Shown here: positions 5,176-5,203 of the stretch, piece by piece
Numbering within the stretch: the stretch's first letter is position 1
How the letters are laid out: the number at the start of each line of letters is the position of its first letter
From: an uncultured Sphingobium sp.
GTDB lineage: Bacteria > Pseudomonadota > Alphaproteobacteria > Sphingomonadales > Sphingomonadaceae
Direction of reading: 5' to 3'
DNA: 5,203 nt
Assembly: GCA_913773715.1 (NCBI GenBank)
Contig: CAJYHD010000014.1
Coordinates: 1-5,203, forward strand
The notes under the pieces: generated by a model
Databases searched by the model: none
The model's input: the letters and a program-made list of their open reading frames with translations, nothing else
What the model was told of the DNA's origin: nothing
Program-made: the position numbers and the translations under genes

Positions 5176-5203
5176 GCCACGCGCGCCATCTTGGCGGTGA
5201 GCG
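5085..5203 (-). CDS. IS110-family transposase, C-terminal end of second copy (partial, 5' end outside window)
   Basis: On the minus strand the last 38 residues are visible, starting LTAKMARVAHAV and ending ERSDARWKDPSLQVP before TGA (5087-5085). It shares the C-terminal residues of the left copy apart from one conservative change (Val in place of I398). It shows the native seven-residue end that the left copy has lost. No catalytic residues are in view. The gene runs off the right edge, so whether it is intact cannot be judged. Confidence 0.85.
   Translation of the reverse strand, partial: LTAKMARVAHAVVKTGTEYRPFLERSDARWKDPSLQVP
5108..5203 (-). repeat. Right arm of the 96-bp near-perfect inverted repeat
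   Basis: It is the inverse of 4952-5047 with three mismatches. The 60-bp spacer (5048-5107) between the arms holds the stop codon, 3' end and hairpin of the second IS110 copy. Confidence 0.93.

Larger units (their letters stand above)
5048..5203 (-). mobile_element. Second IS110 copy, inverted, 3' end only (continues past the window)
   Basis: Read on the minus strand, the window edge enters a second IS110 transposase gene, passes its intact stop codon and about 37 bp of 3' non-coding sequence with a hairpin. It then meets the truncated end of the left copy at 5048/5047. Because this copy keeps its complete tail and the left one does not, it probably inserted into, or recombined with, the 3' end of the left copy. 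The exact element end is unproven. Confidence 0.8.

Noticed and set aside
1..5203. CRISPR arrays, tRNA or rRNA genes, integron sites
   Set aside because: I saw no regularly spaced direct repeats, cloverleaf or rRNA-like segments, or attC-like sites when reading both strands.

Overview
The window is GC-rich with dense, mostly plus-strand coding. Codon use, the GH130 glycosidase type, the TrxR-like oxidoreductase and the insertion sequences together suggest an alphaproteobacterium, most likely a sphingomonad (Sphingomonas, Sphingobium, Novosphingobium or a relative). This taxonomic reading is an inference from protein style, because no rRNA or other phylogenetic marker is present.

Layout. Bases 2-196 are the 3' end of a membrane protein gene, possibly an acyltransferase, that enters from the left. 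Bases 275-1558 encode a complete GH130-family glycosidase/phosphorylase with a long N-terminal extension. Bases 1745-2191 encode a small predicted lipoprotein with a Gly/His/Tyr-rich tail. Bases 2389-3270 encode a thioredoxin-reductase-like flavoprotein that keeps its FAD motifs and CxxC, but its last helix has been replaced by 12 residues read from an insertion sequence.

The right-hand 1.9 kb is a nest of mobile elements. An IS3-family element, transposase on the minus strand, appears to have entered the 3' end of the flavoprotein gene; only its right end (about 3272-3644) is left. It is cut inside orfB at the second catalytic Asp by an IS110-family element (about 3645-5047, plus strand) whose transposase keeps the DEDD residues and the catalytic Ser. 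That copy lacks its own last codons. At 5047/5048 it abuts the intact 3' end of a second, slightly diverged IS110 copy in the opposite orientation, which runs off the window. The two copies meet tail to tail, giving 96-bp inverted arms with 3 mismatches.

The most interesting non-coding stretch is the roughly 150-bp leader of the left IS110 copy. It holds a strong double-stem hairpin, then an 11-bp inverted repeat whose right arm contains the transposase start codon, with a smaller hairpin between the arms. It is where an IS110-group bridge RNA would be encoded, and it is the best candidate here for an unusual RNA-guided system. The left half (glycan-related enzyme, lipoprotein, flavoprotein) looks like ordinary chromosomal accessory sequence with no clear single pathway.
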